A stretch of 64,000 nt of DNA, from the NCBI GenBank assembly GCA_000307305.1, contig DF158883.1, positions 248,001 through 312,000 on the forward strand, read 5' to 3'. This DNA comes from Enterobacteriaceae bacterium B14 (GTDB taxonomy: Bacteria > Pseudomonadota > Gammaproteobacteria > Enterobacterales > Enterobacteriaceae). Position 1 is the stretch's first letter; each line of letters opens with the position of its first letter. The position numbers and the translations under genes were made by a program. Positions 7,872-18,344 of this stretch are shown here, one piece after another. Below the pieces are notes generated by a model. That model did no database searches, was not told the DNA's origin, and saw nothing but the letters and a program-made list of their open reading frames with translations.

Positions 7872-8589
7872 GTTTGCTACCTAAAATTACTAACAAAATA
7901 GAAAGCACGAAAGCTTATGTATTCGTAAGATGTAGAGCTTATCCTGGTGTGAAATCGACTCTACAAGCCAACTTTCGTACGGAAACTTGTTCTTGGTGCA
8001 CTTTCTAACAATATCCTAGCTGAATTATAGGAGCTTATTGTTCACTCTATCCTAGCGATCTCAAATAATTCTTTATATCCGCCATTATTGAAGCCAACTG
8101 TACGTGGACTCTATTTTTGTCACCGTGGGGTAGCTTCAATTATTTTGGTTATAGATGCTTTATTACTCAGTTTACTTCTACACAATCGCGTCAGACAGTC
8201 TAATCACCTAACATAATTTAGCTGTATTGATATGTGTTGCCACAATTGTAGCACGTTAACAGAATTGTGAAAAACACTTACAACCGCGTGTTTTAACAAT
8301 TCAGCTCACTGAAAGTTAGGTTTTTTACCGAAATGTTGAATCGAGTCGGGTTTTTAACGTTAAATATTTTAAACTGATTTAAAGGCTGTTTTTCGGATAA
8401 AAATTTGTTTTGAGTGGAAAAATAGGAATAAATTACTTGGTTTTGTAACATACTTTGCTGAGATAATCTGGCTGAATTATGGTTGATTGTTAACCAAATG
8501 TGAGTCTGCTTAAGCGATACAAGTAAAATCATTCATTAAAATATAATAACATATTTATAATAAACTCATTGATTGCCAACGGAAAAAAA
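7872..8589. other. Non-coding arcA-lasT intergenic region
   Basis: About 720 bp with no convincing gene. A 79-codon minus-strand frame at 8293-8532 is low-complexity and AT-driven and is not accepted. The left part would be the long arcA leader. A 20-mer at 8243-8262 (CAATTGTAGCACGTTAACAG) matches, from memory, the same place upstream of E. coli arcA. An FNR-like half site TTGAT lies at 8227-8231. The right part is AT-rich and should contain the lasT promoter. Confidence 0.55.
8245..8273 (-). promoter_or_regulatory. Candidate arcA promoter
   Basis: On the minus strand a TACAAT -10 with an extended TGC in front (plus positions 8245-8253) is 17 bp from TTTTCA (8268-8273). It sits inside the conserved 20-mer. 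Transcription from here would give a leader of about 365 nt. Confidence 0.45.
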
Positions 8590-9282
8590 ATGAAGCTAAG
8601 TATTATTCTCGTTACTCCCGCAAGGGCTGAAAATGTTGGAGCTGCGGCTAGGGCGATGAAAACGATGGGGTTAAGTTCGTTGAGAATAGTGAGCAGCGAC
8701 GCTCATTTACAACCACCTGCTCGCTGGGTTGCACATGGTTCAGGCGATATTTTGGACCAAGCTCAGGCTTTTTCTACCTTGGAGGAAGCATTGGTTGATG
8801 TCGATTTCGTTATTGCTAGTACAGCAAGAAGCCGAGCGAAGTTTCATCATTACTGTACGCCATTAGATCTTCTTACTCAGTTGGAAGAAAAACGTGAGTG
8901 GTGCCAACATGCGGCATTAGTTTTTGGTCGAGAAGACTCAGGTTTGACCAACGAAGAGCTGGAATTAGCCGATTTGCTCACAGGGATTCCTATGCAAGCC
9001 GATTATCCCTCCCTCAATCTTGGGCAGGCGGTTATGGTTTACTGCTATCAACTCTCTTCACTTATGGAAATCCAAACCAAAGACACTCCTGCGCCAGCAG
9101 AGAATCAATTGGTGATGTTGCGCCAAAGAGTTTCTCAGTTATTGGTAAATCTTTCTGTAGAGAATGACCATAAGTTATCGGATTGGATACATGAGCGGTT
9201 AGGTGCTGTGACTCAGAGAGATATGGCAATGCTCCATACACTGCTAAATGACATCAATAAAGAATTAAACATCAAAAATTAG
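8590..9282 (+). CDS. lasT: TrmH/SpoU-class RNA methyltransferase-like protein LasT
   Basis: A 230-residue SPOUT-family protein close to E. coli LasT (YjtD), a paralogue of TrmJ. It starts with the KLSIILVTPARAENVGAAARAMKTMG motif, then RWVAHGS, and has the knot-forming region ALVFGREDSGLTNEEL (about 113-128) and YPSLNLGQAVMVYCYQL (about 145-161) that binds S-adenosylmethionine. The substrate RNA is not established. The frame opens at a TTG at 8569, but ATG 8590 matches the family start and is preferred. It lies just before the thr operon, as in E. coli. Confidence 0.9.
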   Translation: MKLSIILVTPARAENVGAAARAMKTMGLSSLRIVSSDAHLQPPARWVAHGSGDILDQAQAFSTLEEALVDVDFVIASTARSRAKFHHYCTPLDLLTQLEEKREWCQHAALVFGREDSGLTNEELELADLLTGIPMQADYPSLNLGQAVMVYCYQLSSLMEIQTKDTPAPAENQLVMLRQRVSQLLVNLSVENDHKLSDWIHERLGAVTQRDMAMLHTLLNDINKELNIKN

Positions 9283-9389
9283 GTCGTATTTTGTTTTTAT
9301 ATCTATTTTAATTGTCGATATTTAGTATTATATTCCTGTTTATTCTGCTGTATCGCAATCACATTTTTAGCCCCAAAATACGATATTCG

Positions 9390-9418
9390 TTGACATGGAT
9401 TCACGATTGCTTTAACCA
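9390..9418 (+). promoter_or_regulatory. Candidate thr operon promoter
   Basis: A perfect -35 TTGACA lies at 9390-9395. The -10 is less clear; TTTAAC or an overlapping hexamer near 9411-9418 is the best candidate, about 40-45 bp before the leader peptide. Confidence 0.45.
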
Positions 9419-9457
9419 GTATAGGGTCAGTAGAAAAGATAAGAGACAAACACAACC

Positions 9458-9526
9458 ATGCGTAAAATCAGCCTGAATACGACAATTATTACCACAACCG
9501 ATACCACAGGTAACGGGGCGGGCTGA
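9458..9526 (+). CDS. thrL: thr operon leader peptide
   Basis: A 22-residue peptide beginning [14 protein letters not shown] and ending TGNGAG. It holds seven threonine and three isoleucine codons in a run. Stalling of the ribosome on these codons when charged tRNA-Thr or tRNA-Ile is scarce prevents formation of the attenuator hairpin downstream. E. coli ThrL has the same length class and the same GNGAG ending, which supports the call despite the small size. Confidence 0.93.
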   Translation: MRKISLNTTIITTTDTTGNGAG

Positions 9527-9542
9527 CGCGTCAAAGAATCAT

Positions 9543-9579
9543 AAAAAAGCCCGCACCTAAACAGTGCGGGCTTTTTTTT
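9543..9579 (+). terminator. thr attenuator
   Basis: An 8-bp GC-rich stem GCCCGCAC/GTGCGGGC (9549-9556 with 9564-9571) is extended by an A run before and eight T residues after. It lies between thrL and thrA and ends transcription when threonine and isoleucine are plentiful. Confidence 0.92.
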
Positions 9580-9606
9580 CGGCAGAAATTCAGGAGAGTA
9601 ATAGAA

Positions 9607-12066
9607 ATGCGAGTGCTGAAATTTGGTGGGACATCTGTAGCAAACGCGGAACGTTTTATGAGCGTTGCCGATATTATTGAGAGTAATGCGCAGCAGGGAC
9701 AAGTAGCGACAGTTCTCTCTGCTCCTGCCAAGATCACCAATCACTTGGTGGCCATGATTGAAAAAACCATCTCTGGTCAAGATATCATGCCGAATGTGAA
9801 TGATGCCGAACACATTTTCCTTGAGTTACTGCGAGGGCTAGACAAAGTTCAGCCGGGGTTTGAGTTTGAGCGACTGCGAGTTATGGCTGAGCAAGAGCTC
9901 TCCCAATTAAAACAGGTATTGCATGGCATTTCTCTGTTAGGGCAGTGCCCAGATAGTATCAATGCCTCTATTATTTGCCGTGGTGAAAAGCTCTCTATCG
10001 CTATCATGGAATCAGTCATGAAAGCGCGTGGTTATGGTGTGACGGTGATTAACCCTGTAGAGAAGTTGCTGGCTCACGGGCACTATCTCGAATCAACGGT
10101 GGATATTTCAGAATCTACCCAGCGCATTGCCGATGAGAATATCCCTAAAGAGAATATTATTCTGATGGCAGGTTTCACCGCGGGCAATGAAAACGGTGAG
10201 TTGGTTGTCTTAGGCCGCAATGGTTCAGACTACTCGGCTGCTGTTTTGGCAGCCTGTTTAAGAGCAGACTGTTGTGAAATTTGGACTGATGTTGATGGCG
10301 TTTACACCTGCGATCCTCGGACTGTTCCTGATGCTCGCTTGCTGAAATCAATGTCCTACCAAGAGGCGATGGAGCTCTCCTATTTTGGCGCTAAAGTTCT
10401 TCACCCGCGAACCATCCTACCTATTGCCCAGTTTCAGATCCCTTGTCTTATTAAAAATACCTCAAATCCTCAGGCTCCAGGCACGCTGATTAGCCGTGAA
10501 AGCGGTGATGAAAGCAATCCGGTAAAAGGGATCACCAACCTGAATAACATGGCCATGCTGAACATCTCTGGGCCAGGCATGAAAGGTATGGTTGGAATGG
10601 CCGCGCGTATTTTTTCGGTAATGTCCCGCACGGGCATTTCCGTTGTTTTGATTACCCAGTCCTCGTCTGAATACAGCATCAGCTTTTGTATTCCACAAAG
10701 TGATCTGGTGCGAGCCTGCCGTGCACTGGAAGATGAGTTTCATCTAGAGCTTAAAGATGGCCTTCTGGAGCCACTAGATATCGTCGAGCAACTGGCGATT
10801 ATCTCTGTGGTTGGGGATGGCATGCGTACACTGCGCGGTGTCTCAGCCAGTTTCTTCTCGGCACTGGCTGAAGCGAACATCAACATTATCGCTATCGCCC
10901 AAGGCTCTTCTGAGCGCTCTATTTCGGCGGTTATCAGTAATGACATGGTAATGACAGGCGTACGTGTCTGCCACCAGATGCTATTTAGCACCAGCCAAAT
11001 GCTTGAGGTCTTTGTGATTGGCACTGGGGGTGTCGGTAGTGCACTGATAGAACAAATCCGCCGCCAGCAGAGCTGGTTACGCCAAAAGAACATCGAGCTG
11101 CGCGTGTGCGGTATTGCGAATTCGCGCGCACTATTAACTGATGTGAACGGTATCGATCTCTCCCGTTGGAGAGAAGACCTTGATAAAGCGCAGGAGTCGT
11201 TCAACCTTGGCCGACTGATCCGTTTGGTGAAACAAGAGCATCTGCTGAACCCAGTGATTGTCGATTGTACTTCCAGCCAGGAAGTGGGGGATCAATACGC
11301 TGATTTCCTAGCGGATGGTTTCCACGTTGTTACGCCTAATAAAAAGGCGAATACCTCGTCAATGAATTACTACCACCAACTGCGTACTACGGCAGCAAAA
11401 AGCCGCCGTAAATTCCTGTACGACACCAACGTAGGTGCGGGTTTACCGGTGATAGAAAACTTACAGAACCTGCTAAATGCGGGTGATGAGCTAGTGCGGT
11501 TTACCGGAATTTTATCCGGTTCACTGTCGTTTATTTTTGGTAAATTAGACGAAGGCATGAGTTTGTCTGAGGCGACACTCCAAGCCAAAGAGCTTGGCTA
11601 TACCGAGCCAGATCCACGTGATGATCTCTCCGGTATGGATGTAGCAAGAAAACTGCTGATTTTGGCACGTGAAGCAGGGTATAAACTTGAATTATCGGAT
11701 ATTCATATCGATCCAGTACTACCTGCCAGTTTTGACGATAGTGGCAATGTCGCCGATTTCATACAACGTTTGCCTTCGCTGGATGCTGAGTTTACGGCAC
11801 GTGTTAGTGAGGCGACAGCACAAGGTAAAGTCTTGCGCTATGTTGGCGTCATTGAAGAAGGGCGTTGCAGTGTAAGAATTGAAGCCGTTGATGGTAATGA
11901 TCCGTTGTATAAAGTGAAAAATGGTGAGAACGCATTAGCTTTCTATACGCGCTACTATCAGCCATTGCCTTTAGTGCTACGTGGTTATGGTGCGGGCAAT
12001 GATGTCACCGCTGCCGGTGTCTTTGCAGATTTACTGCGTACGCTTTCATGGAAGCAGGGAGTTTAA
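9607..12066 (+). CDS. thrA: Bifunctional aspartokinase I / homoserine dehydrogenase I
   Basis: ThrA catalyses the first step (aspartate to aspartyl phosphate) and third step (aspartate semialdehyde to homoserine) of threonine synthesis and is feedback-inhibited by threonine. The 819 residues comprise an aspartokinase domain (about 1-290; [27 protein letters not shown]), two ACT regulatory modules (about 315-460) and a homoserine dehydrogenase domain (about 465-819; [15 protein letters not shown] binding [25 protein letters not shown]). thrB follows after one base. The ribosome site is GGAG at 9591-9595. Confidence 0.97.
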   Translation: MRVLKFGGTSVANAERFMSVADIIESNAQQGQVATVLSAPAKITNHLVAMIEKTISGQDIMPNVNDAEHIFLELLRGLDKVQPGFEFERLRVMAEQELSQLKQVLHGISLLGQCPDSINASIICRGEKLSIAIMESVMKARGYGVTVINPVEKLLAHGHYLESTVDISESTQRIADENIPKENIILMAGFTAGNENGELVVLGRNGSDYSAAVLAACLRADCCEIWTDVDGVYTCDPRTVPDARLLKSMSYQEAMELSYFGAKVLHPRTILPIAQFQIPCLIKNTSNPQAPGTLISRESGDESNPVKGITNLNNMAMLNISGPGMKGMVGMAARIFSVMSRTGISVVLITQSSSEYSISFCIPQSDLVRACRALEDEFHLELKDGLLEPLDIVEQLAIISVVGDGMRTLRGVSASFFSALAEANINIIAIAQGSSERSISAVISNDMVMTGVRVCHQMLFSTSQMLEVFVIGTGGVGSALIEQIRRQQSWLRQKNIELRVCGIANSRALLTDVNGIDLSRWREDLDKAQESFNLGRLIRLVKQEHLLNPVIVDCTSSQEVGDQYADFLADGFHVVTPNKKANTSSMNYYHQLRTTAAKSRRKFLYDTNVGAGLPVIENLQNLLNAGDELVRFTGILSGSLSFIFGKLDEGMSLSEATLQAKELGYTEPDPRDDLSGMDVARKLLILAREAGYKLELSDIHIDPVLPASFDDSGNVADFIQRLPSLDAEFTARVSEATAQGKVLRYVGVIEEGRCSVRIEAVDGNDPLYKVKNGENALAFYTRYYQPLPLVLRGYGAGNDVTAAGVFADLLRTLSWKQGV

Positions 12067-12067
12067 T

Positions 12068-12997
12068 ATGGTTAAGATTCATGCGCCTGCCTCAATTGGG
12101 AACGTGAGTGTTGGGTTTGACGTGCTGGGTGCTGCCGTTTCTCCGGTCGATGGGACATTGCTAGGAGATTGCGTTAGCGTTGAGGCAGCCACTGAATTTA
12201 GTTTGGTAAACGCAGGGACTTTTGTTAGCAAATTACCCACTGACCCGAAAGAGAATATTGTTTATCAGTGCTGGGAGCTTTTTTGCCAGACCATTGGTAA
12301 GCAGGTTCCGGTTGCGATGCGTTTAGAAAAAAATATGCCGATAGGCTCAGGGCTAGGTTCCAGCGCTTGTTCGGTAGTGGCAGGGCTTGTGGCTATGAAC
12401 GAGTTTTGCGGCAATCCTCTAAGCAAAGACCAACTCTTAATGCTGATGGGTGAGTTAGAAGGTCGCATCTCCGGCGGCGTGCACTACGATAACGTTGCCC
12501 CCTGCTATTTAGGTGGAATGCAGTTAATACTGGAAGAAGAGGGCGCGATCAGTCAGGAAGTCCCTTGTTTTGACGACTGGCTGTGGGTGATGGCCTATCC
12601 AGGTATCAAAGTTTCTACCGCTGAAGCAAGGGCGATTCTGCCTGCACAATATCAGCGCCATGACTGTATCCGTCATGGTCGCAATCTGGGGGGCTTTGTT
12701 CATGCCTGCCACACTCAGCAGCCTGTATTGGCAGCGAAACTGATGCAGGATGTGATAGCGGAGCCTTATCGCACCCGCTTATTACCGGGGTTTGCCGAAG
12801 CTCGTAAAGCCTCTCAGGATATTGGCGCATTAGCCTGTGGTATTTCAGGCTCAGGGCCAACACTGTTTGCGATTAGCAACGAAATGGAAACAGCTCGCCG
12901 TTTAGCGGACTGGTTGCAGGCACATTACCTACAAAATGATGAAGGTTTTGTTCATATTTGCCGTCTGGATACTGCCGGCGCACGGAAATTGGGATAA
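12068..12997 (+). CDS. thrB: Homoserine kinase
   Basis: ThrB phosphorylates homoserine with ATP. The 309 residues form a GHMP-kinase fold with [14 protein letters not shown] at the N-terminus, the glycine-rich ATP loop [18 protein letters not shown] (about 89-106), and the C-terminal [11 protein letters not shown] motif. The frame is open further upstream inside thrA (to 11981), but the ATG at 12068, one base after the thrA stop, gives the family length and start (MVK). Translation is probably coupled to thrA. Confidence 0.97.
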   Translation: MVKIHAPASIGNVSVGFDVLGAAVSPVDGTLLGDCVSVEAATEFSLVNAGTFVSKLPTDPKENIVYQCWELFCQTIGKQVPVAMRLEKNMPIGSGLGSSACSVVAGLVAMNEFCGNPLSKDQLLMLMGELEGRISGGVHYDNVAPCYLGGMQLILEEEGAISQEVPCFDDWLWVMAYPGIKVSTAEARAILPAQYQRHDCIRHGRNLGGFVHACHTQQPVLAAKLMQDVIAEPYRTRLLPGFAEARKASQDIGALACGISGSGPTLFAISNEMETARRLADWLQAHYLQNDEGFVHICRLDTAGARKLG

Positions 12998-13000
12998 CGC

Positions 13001-14284
13001 ATGAAACTGTATAACTTAAAAGATCACAGCGAGCAGGTAAATTTTGCCCAAGCGGTAAGACAAGGATTAGGAAAAGGACAAGGGCTATTCTTTCCTCAGG
13101 ATTTACCTGAGTTCAGCGATATTGATAGCTTGCTAGCACTGGATTTTGTTACCCGCAGTAGCAAAATTTTGTCCGCGTTTATCGGCGATGAGATCTCAGC
13201 CGATGTGATTGCAAAGCGTGTTAAGGCTGCCTTTGAATTTCCAGCCCCTGTTGTTGCCGTCGAAAAAAATATCTCAACCTTAGAACTGTTTCATGGCCCT
13301 ACACTCGCATTTAAAGATTTCGGCGGGCGTTTGATGGCTCAAATGCTAGCCGAAGTATCTGGCGAGCAGCCTGTCACGATTTTAACGGCGACCTCTGGCG
13401 ACACGGGTGCCGCTGTTGCCCACGCCTTCTATGGCATGAAAAACGTGCGTGTCGTGATTCTCTATCCGCGTGGGAAAATCAGCCCATTGCAGGAAAAACT
13501 CTTCTGCACATTGGGTGGCAATATTCACACGATTGCGATTGATGGTGATTTTGATGCTTGCCAAGCTCTGGTTAAACAAGCGTTTGATGATGAAGAATTG
13601 AAGAAAGAGTTAGGCCTGAACTCTGCAAACTCCATCAACATCAGCCGATTATTGGCACAAATCTGCTACTACTTTGAAGCCGTTGCACAACTGCCTAAAA
13701 GCGTGCGTGAGCAACTGGTTATCTCCGTACCAAGCGGTAACTTCGGCGATTTAACGGCGGGCCTGTTGGCTAAAGCGGCGGGATTACCGGTAAAACGCTT
13801 TATTGCCGCCACCAATGCCAATGACACCGTTCCTCGCTATTTGGTTAATGGCAAATGGGAGCCTAACGCGACGGTTGCGACGCTCTCCAATGCGATGGAT
13901 GTCAGCCAGCCGAATAACTGGCCTCGTATTGAAGAGCTAGTGAAACGTAAAGGCTGGGCATTAAAAGATCTTGATGCAGGTATGGTCAGTGATGAAACCA
14001 CCAAAGTCTCCATGAAAGCATTGGATGCATTGGGCTATACCTCTGAGCCTCACGGTGCCATTGCTTACCATCTGTTACGCGAGCGCCTGCAACCGGGCGA
14101 GCATGGCCTGTTCTTAGGCACGGCACACCCTGCAAAATTCAAAGAGAGCGTTGAGGCGATTCTAGGCAAAGAGCTTGAGTTACCAAAAGAGTTGGCTGTA
14201 CGTGCTAACTTGCCTCTGCTGTCGCATAACATGGCGAGTGATTTTGGTGCGATGCGTGCGTTTTTAATGGCGCTACCTTGGTAA
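13001..14284 (+). CDS. thrC: Threonine synthase
   Basis: ThrC converts O-phosphohomoserine to threonine using pyridoxal phosphate. The 427 residues (428 in E. coli) contain the PLP lysine in HGPTLAFKDFGG (about 101-112), the phosphate loop TATSGDTGAAVAHAF (about 129-143) and SVPSGNFGDLTAGLLAK. It starts three bases after thrB and ends the operon before a strong hairpin. Confidence 0.97.
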   Translation: MKLYNLKDHSEQVNFAQAVRQGLGKGQGLFFPQDLPEFSDIDSLLALDFVTRSSKILSAFIGDEISADVIAKRVKAAFEFPAPVVAVEKNISTLELFHGPTLAFKDFGGRLMAQMLAEVSGEQPVTILTATSGDTGAAVAHAFYGMKNVRVVILYPRGKISPLQEKLFCTLGGNIHTIAIDGDFDACQALVKQAFDDEELKKELGLNSANSINISRLLAQICYYFEAVAQLPKSVREQLVISVPSGNFGDLTAGLLAKAAGLPVKRFIAATNANDTVPRYLVNGKWEPNATVATLSNAMDVSQPNNWPRIEELVKRKGWALKDLDAGMVSDETTKVSMKALDALGYTSEPHGAIAYHLLRERLQPGEHGLFLGTAHPAKFKESVEAILGKELELPKELAVRANLPLLSHNMASDFGAMRAFLMALPW

Positions 14285-14306
14285 CCAAATAGCGATCCGA
14301 TAAAAG

Positions 14307-14342
14307 CAAGCCAGCCTGTTTATATATAGGCTGGCTTGTTTA
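14307..14342 (+). terminator. Terminator of the thr operon
   Basis: An 11-bp perfect stem CAAGCCAGCCT/AGGCTGGCTTG encloses a 10-nt AT loop and is followed by TTTATATATTG. The T tract is interrupted, but position and stem strength support termination of thrABC; it may also serve convergent yaaA. Confidence 0.75.
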
Positions 14343-14384
14343 TATATTGAAAACGATATATTGAAATGTCACAGTGCGGAAAGA

Positions 14385-15161
14385 TTAGTTCTGTTCGCTG
14401 CGCTTAAATGTAAGTTCAGTTGCTGTCGAGTTACTCTCATCAAACTGATAGCCACCCAGTGTAAAATCAGCGAGTTGATCACTCTTCGTCAATCTATTCT
14501 TGATAATAAATCGGCTCATTAGCCCACGTGCTTTTTTGGCGTGAAAACTGATGACTTTGTATTTACCGTTCTTCTCATCCAAAAAGACGGGCTTGATGAG
14601 AGCGGCATCCAGTTTTGATGTTTTTACCGATTTAAAATATTCGTCAGAGGCAAGGTTAACCAGCAAGCTGCTACCTTGTGCCGCCAGCGTTTGATTCAGT
14701 TTTTCAGTAATTAAATCACCCCAGAATTCATACAGATCTTTACCTCGGGCGTTTTTAAGCTTTGTCCCCATCTCTAAGCGATAAGGTTGCATTAAATCTA
14801 GCGGACGTAATAGGCCATATAGCCCAGAGAGCATACGCAGGTGCTGTTGAGCGAAGTCAAAATCCTCTTCGCTAAAATCTTCAGCCTGTAATCCGGTATA
14901 CACATCGCCTTTAAACGCCAGAATCGCCTGACGTGCATTTTCCTGCGTGAAATTTGGCTGCCATTCGGCAAAACGCGCCGCATTCAAACCTGCCAATTTA
15001 TCGCTAATGCTCATGAGGCTGCCAATCTGTGCAGGGGTAAGCGCCTTGCAAGAGGTGATTAATTCAGCGGAATTATCTAGCATTTCAGGCTGGGTAAAAC
15101 GTTGAGTAGGTAGGGGGCTTTGATAATCCAGCGTCTTTGCTGGAGAGATGACAATAAGCAT
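14385..15161 (-). CDS. yaaA: Peroxide stress resistance protein YaaA (UPF0246)
   Basis: YaaA lowers intracellular free iron during hydrogen peroxide stress in E. coli and belongs to a DNA-binding fold family. The 258 residues begin [16 protein letters not shown] and carry the family segments [41 protein letters not shown] and [16 protein letters not shown]. The reading frame also opens at a TTG four codons upstream (15173), but the ATG at 15161 matches homologues. It is convergent with thrC. Confidence 0.94.
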   Translation of the reverse strand: MLIVISPAKTLDYQSPLPTQRFTQPEMLDNSAELITSCKALTPAQIGSLMSISDKLAGLNAARFAEWQPNFTQENARQAILAFKGDVYTGLQAEDFSEEDFDFAQQHLRMLSGLYGLLRPLDLMQPYRLEMGTKLKNARGKDLYEFWGDLITEKLNQTLAAQGSSLLVNLASDEYFKSVKTSKLDAALIKPVFLDEKNGKYKVISFHAKKARGLMSRFIIKNRLTKSDQLADFTLGGYQFDESNSTATELTFKRSEQN

Positions 15162-15288
15162 AGATAAATCCAATTAAAGAAGCTGTAGCCTACTGTAGCA
15201 AAAAGTGAGAGAGATGTGGGGAATCGCTTTGATAGGAGATGTTTAGGATATCCCCATTCGAGATATCCTGAACATTAGGTGAGATTCT

Positions 15289-16716
15289 TTACTCTTTTTT
15301 GTCCCAGATACCCGGCTCTAGGCTCTGTTCTAGCTCTGGATATTTACTAACATCAAATGTTGGAAGAAGGCCAACCTTACGCTGGTGGTTATAATCTTTA
15401 GCGAGTTTCATCGCGGTACCAGACAGCAATAGAATCGCAATCAAGTTAGTCATTGCCATAAACGCCATAGACACATCGGCCATTTTCCAGACCAACGGTA
15501 GTTCGGCTAATGACCCAAACATCACCATACCTAAAGCCGCAAAGCGGAACAGATAGAGGCCTGAAGGGTGGTTTTTTTCCAGAAAAATCAGGTTGTTTTC
15601 TGCATAAGCATAGTTAGCGATAATAGAGGTAAAAGCGAAGAAGAAAATCGCAATGGCGATAAAACTGTATCCCCAATTGCCAACGGCAGAAGAGAGCGCA
15701 CGCTGCGTAAGGTCGATCCCGCTAATCCCCTCAACAGGTACATCAAGAACACCAGAGCTGAGAATAATGGCGGCGGTTGCACTGCAAATCACAATCGTAT
15801 CCATAAAAACCCCTAGCATCTGCACATAACCTTGAGAGGCTGGGTGGGGTGGATAAGGTGAGGCAGATGCCGCAGCATTTGGCGCAGAGCCCATACCCGC
15901 TTCATTCGAAAACAGCCCGCGCTGTATTCCTTGTGTCATTGCTTGAGCAACGCCATAACCTACGGCACCTGCAGCAGCTTCTTGCAAACCGAAGGCGCTT
16001 TTAATCACGAGCATGAAGATGGCTGGCAAGCGCTCAATATTATGACCAAGAACCCAAAAAGCGAGCAGCAGATAGGCAATAGCCATGAACGGCACAACAA
16101 TTTCTGCGGTGCGGGCGATGGTTCTAATCCCACCGAAGATAACAATGCCCGTTAAAATCACCAGTGCAATACCGACATACATTGGATTAAAGCCAAAAGC
16201 GATAGCGGTAGCCTGTGCAATAGAGTTCGCCTGAACGGCGTTAAATACCAAACCAAAAGCGATCATCAGGAAAATAGAGAACAGGATGCCCATCCAGCGC
16301 ATACCTAATCCTTTTTCCATGTAATAAGCTGGGCCGCCGCGATAGTGGCCGTGGTCGTCTTTGGTTTTATATAACTGGGCTAACGTGCTTTCAGCAAATG
16401 ATGTCGCCATACCAATAAAGGCGATGACCCACATCCAGAAAATAGCACCGGGGCCACCAGCGGTAAGGGCAATAGCGACACCGGTTAAATTACCGGTCCC
16501 TACGCGGGCAGCAAGGCTGGTACAAAGTGCCTGAAAAGAAGAAATGCCAGAACTATCCGATTTATTACTATTTTTCAGCACAGAAAACATATGGGCAAAG
16601 TGCCGAACCTGAATAAATCGGGAACGGAAAGTAAAATAAATCCCCGTACCTAATAATAGGTAAATTAAAACGGAACCCCATAAAATATCATTAAAAAAAG
16701 AAAGTAAATGTGTCAC
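15289..16716 (-). CDS. yaaJ: AlsT/AGCS-family sodium:alanine (amino acid) symporter YaaJ
   Basis: A 475-residue inner-membrane symporter with about 10-11 transmembrane helices. The AGCS signature GTGNLTGVAIALTAGGPGAIFWMW (about 74-97) and the conserved GMGSAPNAAASA (about 274-285) are present. It probably imports alanine, glycine or a related small amino acid with sodium. The minus-strand gene is divergent from talB across about 480 bp. Confidence 0.93.
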   Translation of the reverse strand: MTHLLSFFNDILWGSVLIYLLLGTGIYFTFRSRFIQVRHFAHMFSVLKNSNKSDSSGISSFQALCTSLAARVGTGNLTGVAIALTAGGPGAIFWMWVIAFIGMATSFAESTLAQLYKTKDDHGHYRGGPAYYMEKGLGMRWMGILFSIFLMIAFGLVFNAVQANSIAQATAIAFGFNPMYVGIALVILTGIVIFGGIRTIARTAEIVVPFMAIAYLLLAFWVLGHNIERLPAIFMLVIKSAFGLQEAAAGAVGYGVAQAMTQGIQRGLFSNEAGMGSAPNAAASASPYPPHPASQGYVQMLGVFMDTIVICSATAAIILSSGVLDVPVEGISGIDLTQRALSSAVGNWGYSFIAIAIFFFAFTSIIANYAYAENNLIFLEKNHPSGLYLFRFAALGMVMFGSLAELPLVWKMADVSMAFMAMTNLIAILLLSGTAMKLAKDYNHQRKVGLLPTFDVSKYPELEQSLEPGIWDKKE

Positions 16717-17197
16717 TAAATATCCTCTTTACATTGCTGTAATTATCTCTTTATATCTTTTTCCTTTAAGACTAAGCGATGACTGAAATAGGGTGCTTAT
16801 CTAAACATAATAAGTAGGTCACTGATAATTAGGATTAATACATTGTTCCCAATTATCAAATGAAGCGCGAAAGCTTATGTGATGATAAAAGAAAACGGAA
16901 GTCGATAATTTCTGTTTTTTTATAACTCTCTCTTTAATCATGTTATTTCTATAGCAATAGATGCAGCCTATTATTGAAAACGGTTGCGTAAGGTAATGTT
17001 CTGGCCCAATGTGGCACCTCGCTGAAACGAGCCTTGCACCCAATAGCCTGCGTGTTATTATCGGGCGAGGCAGATACTCGAAATGGCGAGAGTTGCAGAA
17101 AGTGAACGAGTGCAGTCAACATTGCTGCAACTTAATGCATGACGAGTATGGACAAGGTGTGCCAACTTTAACTCTATTCACGATGAGAAAAGCAACC
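16717..17197. other. Divergent yaaJ-talB intergenic region
   Basis: About 480 bp with no gene I can support. Frames running into talB (from 17009) and on the other strand (16819-17043) have no family features. A promoter for talB is proposed at 17034-17061. A stretch at 16862-16880 (GAAGCGCGAAAGCTTATGT) closely matches one upstream of arcA (7902-7920). Confidence 0.5.
17034..17061 (+). promoter_or_regulatory. Candidate talB promoter
   Basis: TTGCAC at 17034-17039 and TATTAT at 17056-17061 (5 of 6 matches) are 16 bp apart, about 135 bp before the talB start. Confidence 0.4.
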
Positions 17198-18151
17198 ATG
17201 ACGGACAAACTTACTTCCCTACGCCAGATGACCACCGTTGTAGCCGATACAGGTGATATTGCAGCTATGAAGCTGTACAAACCTCAGGATGCAACAACCA
17301 ACCCTTCTCTTATTCTTAACGCTGCACAAATCCCTGAATATCGTCCTCTAATCGATGAAGCCGTTGCTTGGGCTAAAGCTCAAAGCAGTGATAAGGCTCA
17401 ACAGATTATTGATGCGGGTGATAAGCTGGCGGTCAATATTGGTTTGGAAATTCTGAAATTGGTTCCCGGCCGAATCTCTACCGAAGTTGACGCACGTCTC
17501 TCTTACGATACCGAAGCAAGCATTGCTAAGGCGAAACGCCTGATCAAACTTTATAACGATGCAGGTATCAGCAACGATCGTATCCTGATCAAACTGGCTT
17601 CTACATGGCAGGGTATCCGTGCCGCAGAGCGTCTAGAGAAAGAGGGTATCAACTGTAATCTGACACTGCTGTTCTCTTTTGCTCAGGCGCGAGCGTGTGC
17701 TGAAGCGGGCGTATTCCTGATTTCACCTTTCGTTGGTCGTATCCTAGATTGGTACAAAAGCAACGGCGATAAGAAAGAGTTCACGCCTGCGGAAGATCCA
17801 GGTGTTATCTCTGTAACTGAAATCTACAACTATTATAAAGAGCACGGCTACAAAACCGTTGTGATGGGCGCAAGCTTCCGTAACTCAGGTGAAATCCTTG
17901 AACTGGCAGGCTGTGATCGCCTGACTATTGCACCACCATTGCTAAAAGAGTTATCTGAGGCAACGGGTGTGGTAGAGCGTAAACTCGACTATAAAGGGGC
18001 AGTTAAGGCGCGTCCAACAGCGCTGACTGAACCTGAGTTCTACTGGCAACACAATCAAGATCCAATGGCGGTTGATAAACTGTCTGACGGCATCCGTAAA
18101 TTTGCTGTTGACCAAGGTAAACTGGAAACCATGCTGGAAGCACTGCTGTAA
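17198..18151 (+). CDS. talB: Transaldolase B
   Basis: TalB moves a three-carbon dihydroxyacetone unit between sugar phosphates in the non-oxidative pentose phosphate pathway. The 317 residues equal the E. coli length. [10 protein letters not shown] (about 32-41) and the Schiff-base lysine in [12 protein letters not shown] (about 126-137) are present, along with [13 protein letters not shown]. An open frame extends upstream to 17009, but the ATG at 17198, after GAGAAAAG, matches the family start [10 protein letters not shown]. Confidence 0.97.
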   Translation: MTDKLTSLRQMTTVVADTGDIAAMKLYKPQDATTNPSLILNAAQIPEYRPLIDEAVAWAKAQSSDKAQQIIDAGDKLAVNIGLEILKLVPGRISTEVDARLSYDTEASIAKAKRLIKLYNDAGISNDRILIKLASTWQGIRAAERLEKEGINCNLTLLFSFAQARACAEAGVFLISPFVGRILDWYKSNGDKKEFTPAEDPGVISVTEIYNYYKEHGYKTVVMGASFRNSGEILELAGCDRLTIAPPLLKELSEATGVVERKLDYKGAVKARPTALTEPEFYWQHNQDPMAVDKLSDGIRKFAVDQGKLETMLEALL

Positions 18152-18201
18152 TTTAGCGGTACTTTGAGCGTTCTTTCTGGACGAGTTGTATTTCTAAATA
18201 G

Positions 18202-18233
18202 AGGCGCGATATTTTCGCGCCTTTGTTCTTTTT
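18202..18233 (+). terminator. Terminator of talB
   Basis: An 8-bp GC-rich stem AGGCGCGA/TCGCGCCT with a TATTT loop is followed by the T-rich TTTGTTCTTTTT. Confidence 0.88.
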
Positions 18234-18344
18234 ATCTCTTATCGCCTCTCTCTCTTCGTTGAACTAACCTCTACCGCCATATTAGTTCCATATGTAGTAT
18301 TATCCCCGCACTGACAGAACGAGCTTGTTATTAAGGATCTCAAC

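Noticed and set aside
8479-8500. Possible FNR site near lasT (TTGATTGTTAACCA)
   Set aside because: The second half differs too much from ATCAA.
8293-8532. 79-codon minus-strand frame in the arcA-lasT gap
   Set aside because: AT-driven composition, no ribosome site, no family features.
16819-17043. 74-codon minus-strand frame in the yaaJ-talB gap
   Set aside because: Random-looking composition and no ribosome site.
17009-17197. N-terminal extension of talB
   Set aside because: The added 63 residues have no homology and the ATG at 17198 has a proper ribosome site and family start.
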